DNA of 6,275 nt from JALZAA01 sp046724655 (lineage in GTDB: Bacteria; Actinomycetota; Acidimicrobiia; IMCC26256; JACDBD01): positions 1 to 6,275 of the forward strand of contig JBKOWY010000197.1 in NCBI GenBank assembly GCA_046724655.1, in the 5' to 3' direction. Shown piece after piece: positions 6,254 through 6,275 of this stretch. The position numbers and the translations under genes were made by a program. Positions within the stretch are counted from its first letter, which is position 1. The number at the start of each line of letters is the position of its first letter. The notes beneath the pieces are model-generated. The model was not told where the DNA came from and did no database searches. It saw only the letters and a list, made by a program, of their open reading frames with translations.

Positions 6254-6275
6254 CGTTCGCTCTCCTTCCTTACCG

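Overview
The window is GC-rich DNA whose genes use mostly G or C in third codon positions. Together with the gene types, this suggests an Actinomycetota chromosome; no marker here fixes genus or family. I see no rRNA, tRNA, CRISPR array, insertion sequence or phage gene.

Layout from left to right. (1) A gene on the minus strand runs off the left edge; only its N-terminal 82 codons or so are present and I do not recognise the product. (2) A divergent intergenic region of about 160 bp holds a candidate promoter for the rightward genes. It includes a perfect 8-bp-arm inverted repeat that covers the predicted -10 element and the start codon of the next gene. (3) Four plus-strand genes follow: a membrane sensor histidine kinase, a NarL/LuxR-type response regulator overlapping it by 4 bp, then after 143 bp an ABC-transporter ATPase with a near-perfect ribosome binding site, and 16 bp later a large 10-TM FtsX/MacB-like permease. 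(4) A 16-bp perfect GC hairpin lies between convergent genes and is a probable shared terminator. (5) A minus-strand VOC/glyoxalase-like (PhnB-like) protein closes the window, probably unrelated to the module.

The four plus-strand genes form a coherent unit. The kinase has six predicted membrane segments and almost no extracytoplasmic sensor, so it probably senses an event in the membrane or takes its cue from a partner. The regulator would control transcription, most simply of the adjacent transporter. The transporter resembles the MacB/FtsX (type VII, mechanotransmission-like) class, which acts on lipoproteins, peptides or antibiotics at the envelope; no MacA-type adaptor is encoded here. 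By analogy with Bce- and Lia-type modules this could be an envelope-stress or peptide-response system, but the substrate cannot be read from sequence.

The module type is well known in Actinomycetota. The less ordinary features are regulatory: the palindrome across a possibly leaderless start codon, and a short GATCGA/TCGATC motif found upstream of both halves of the module.
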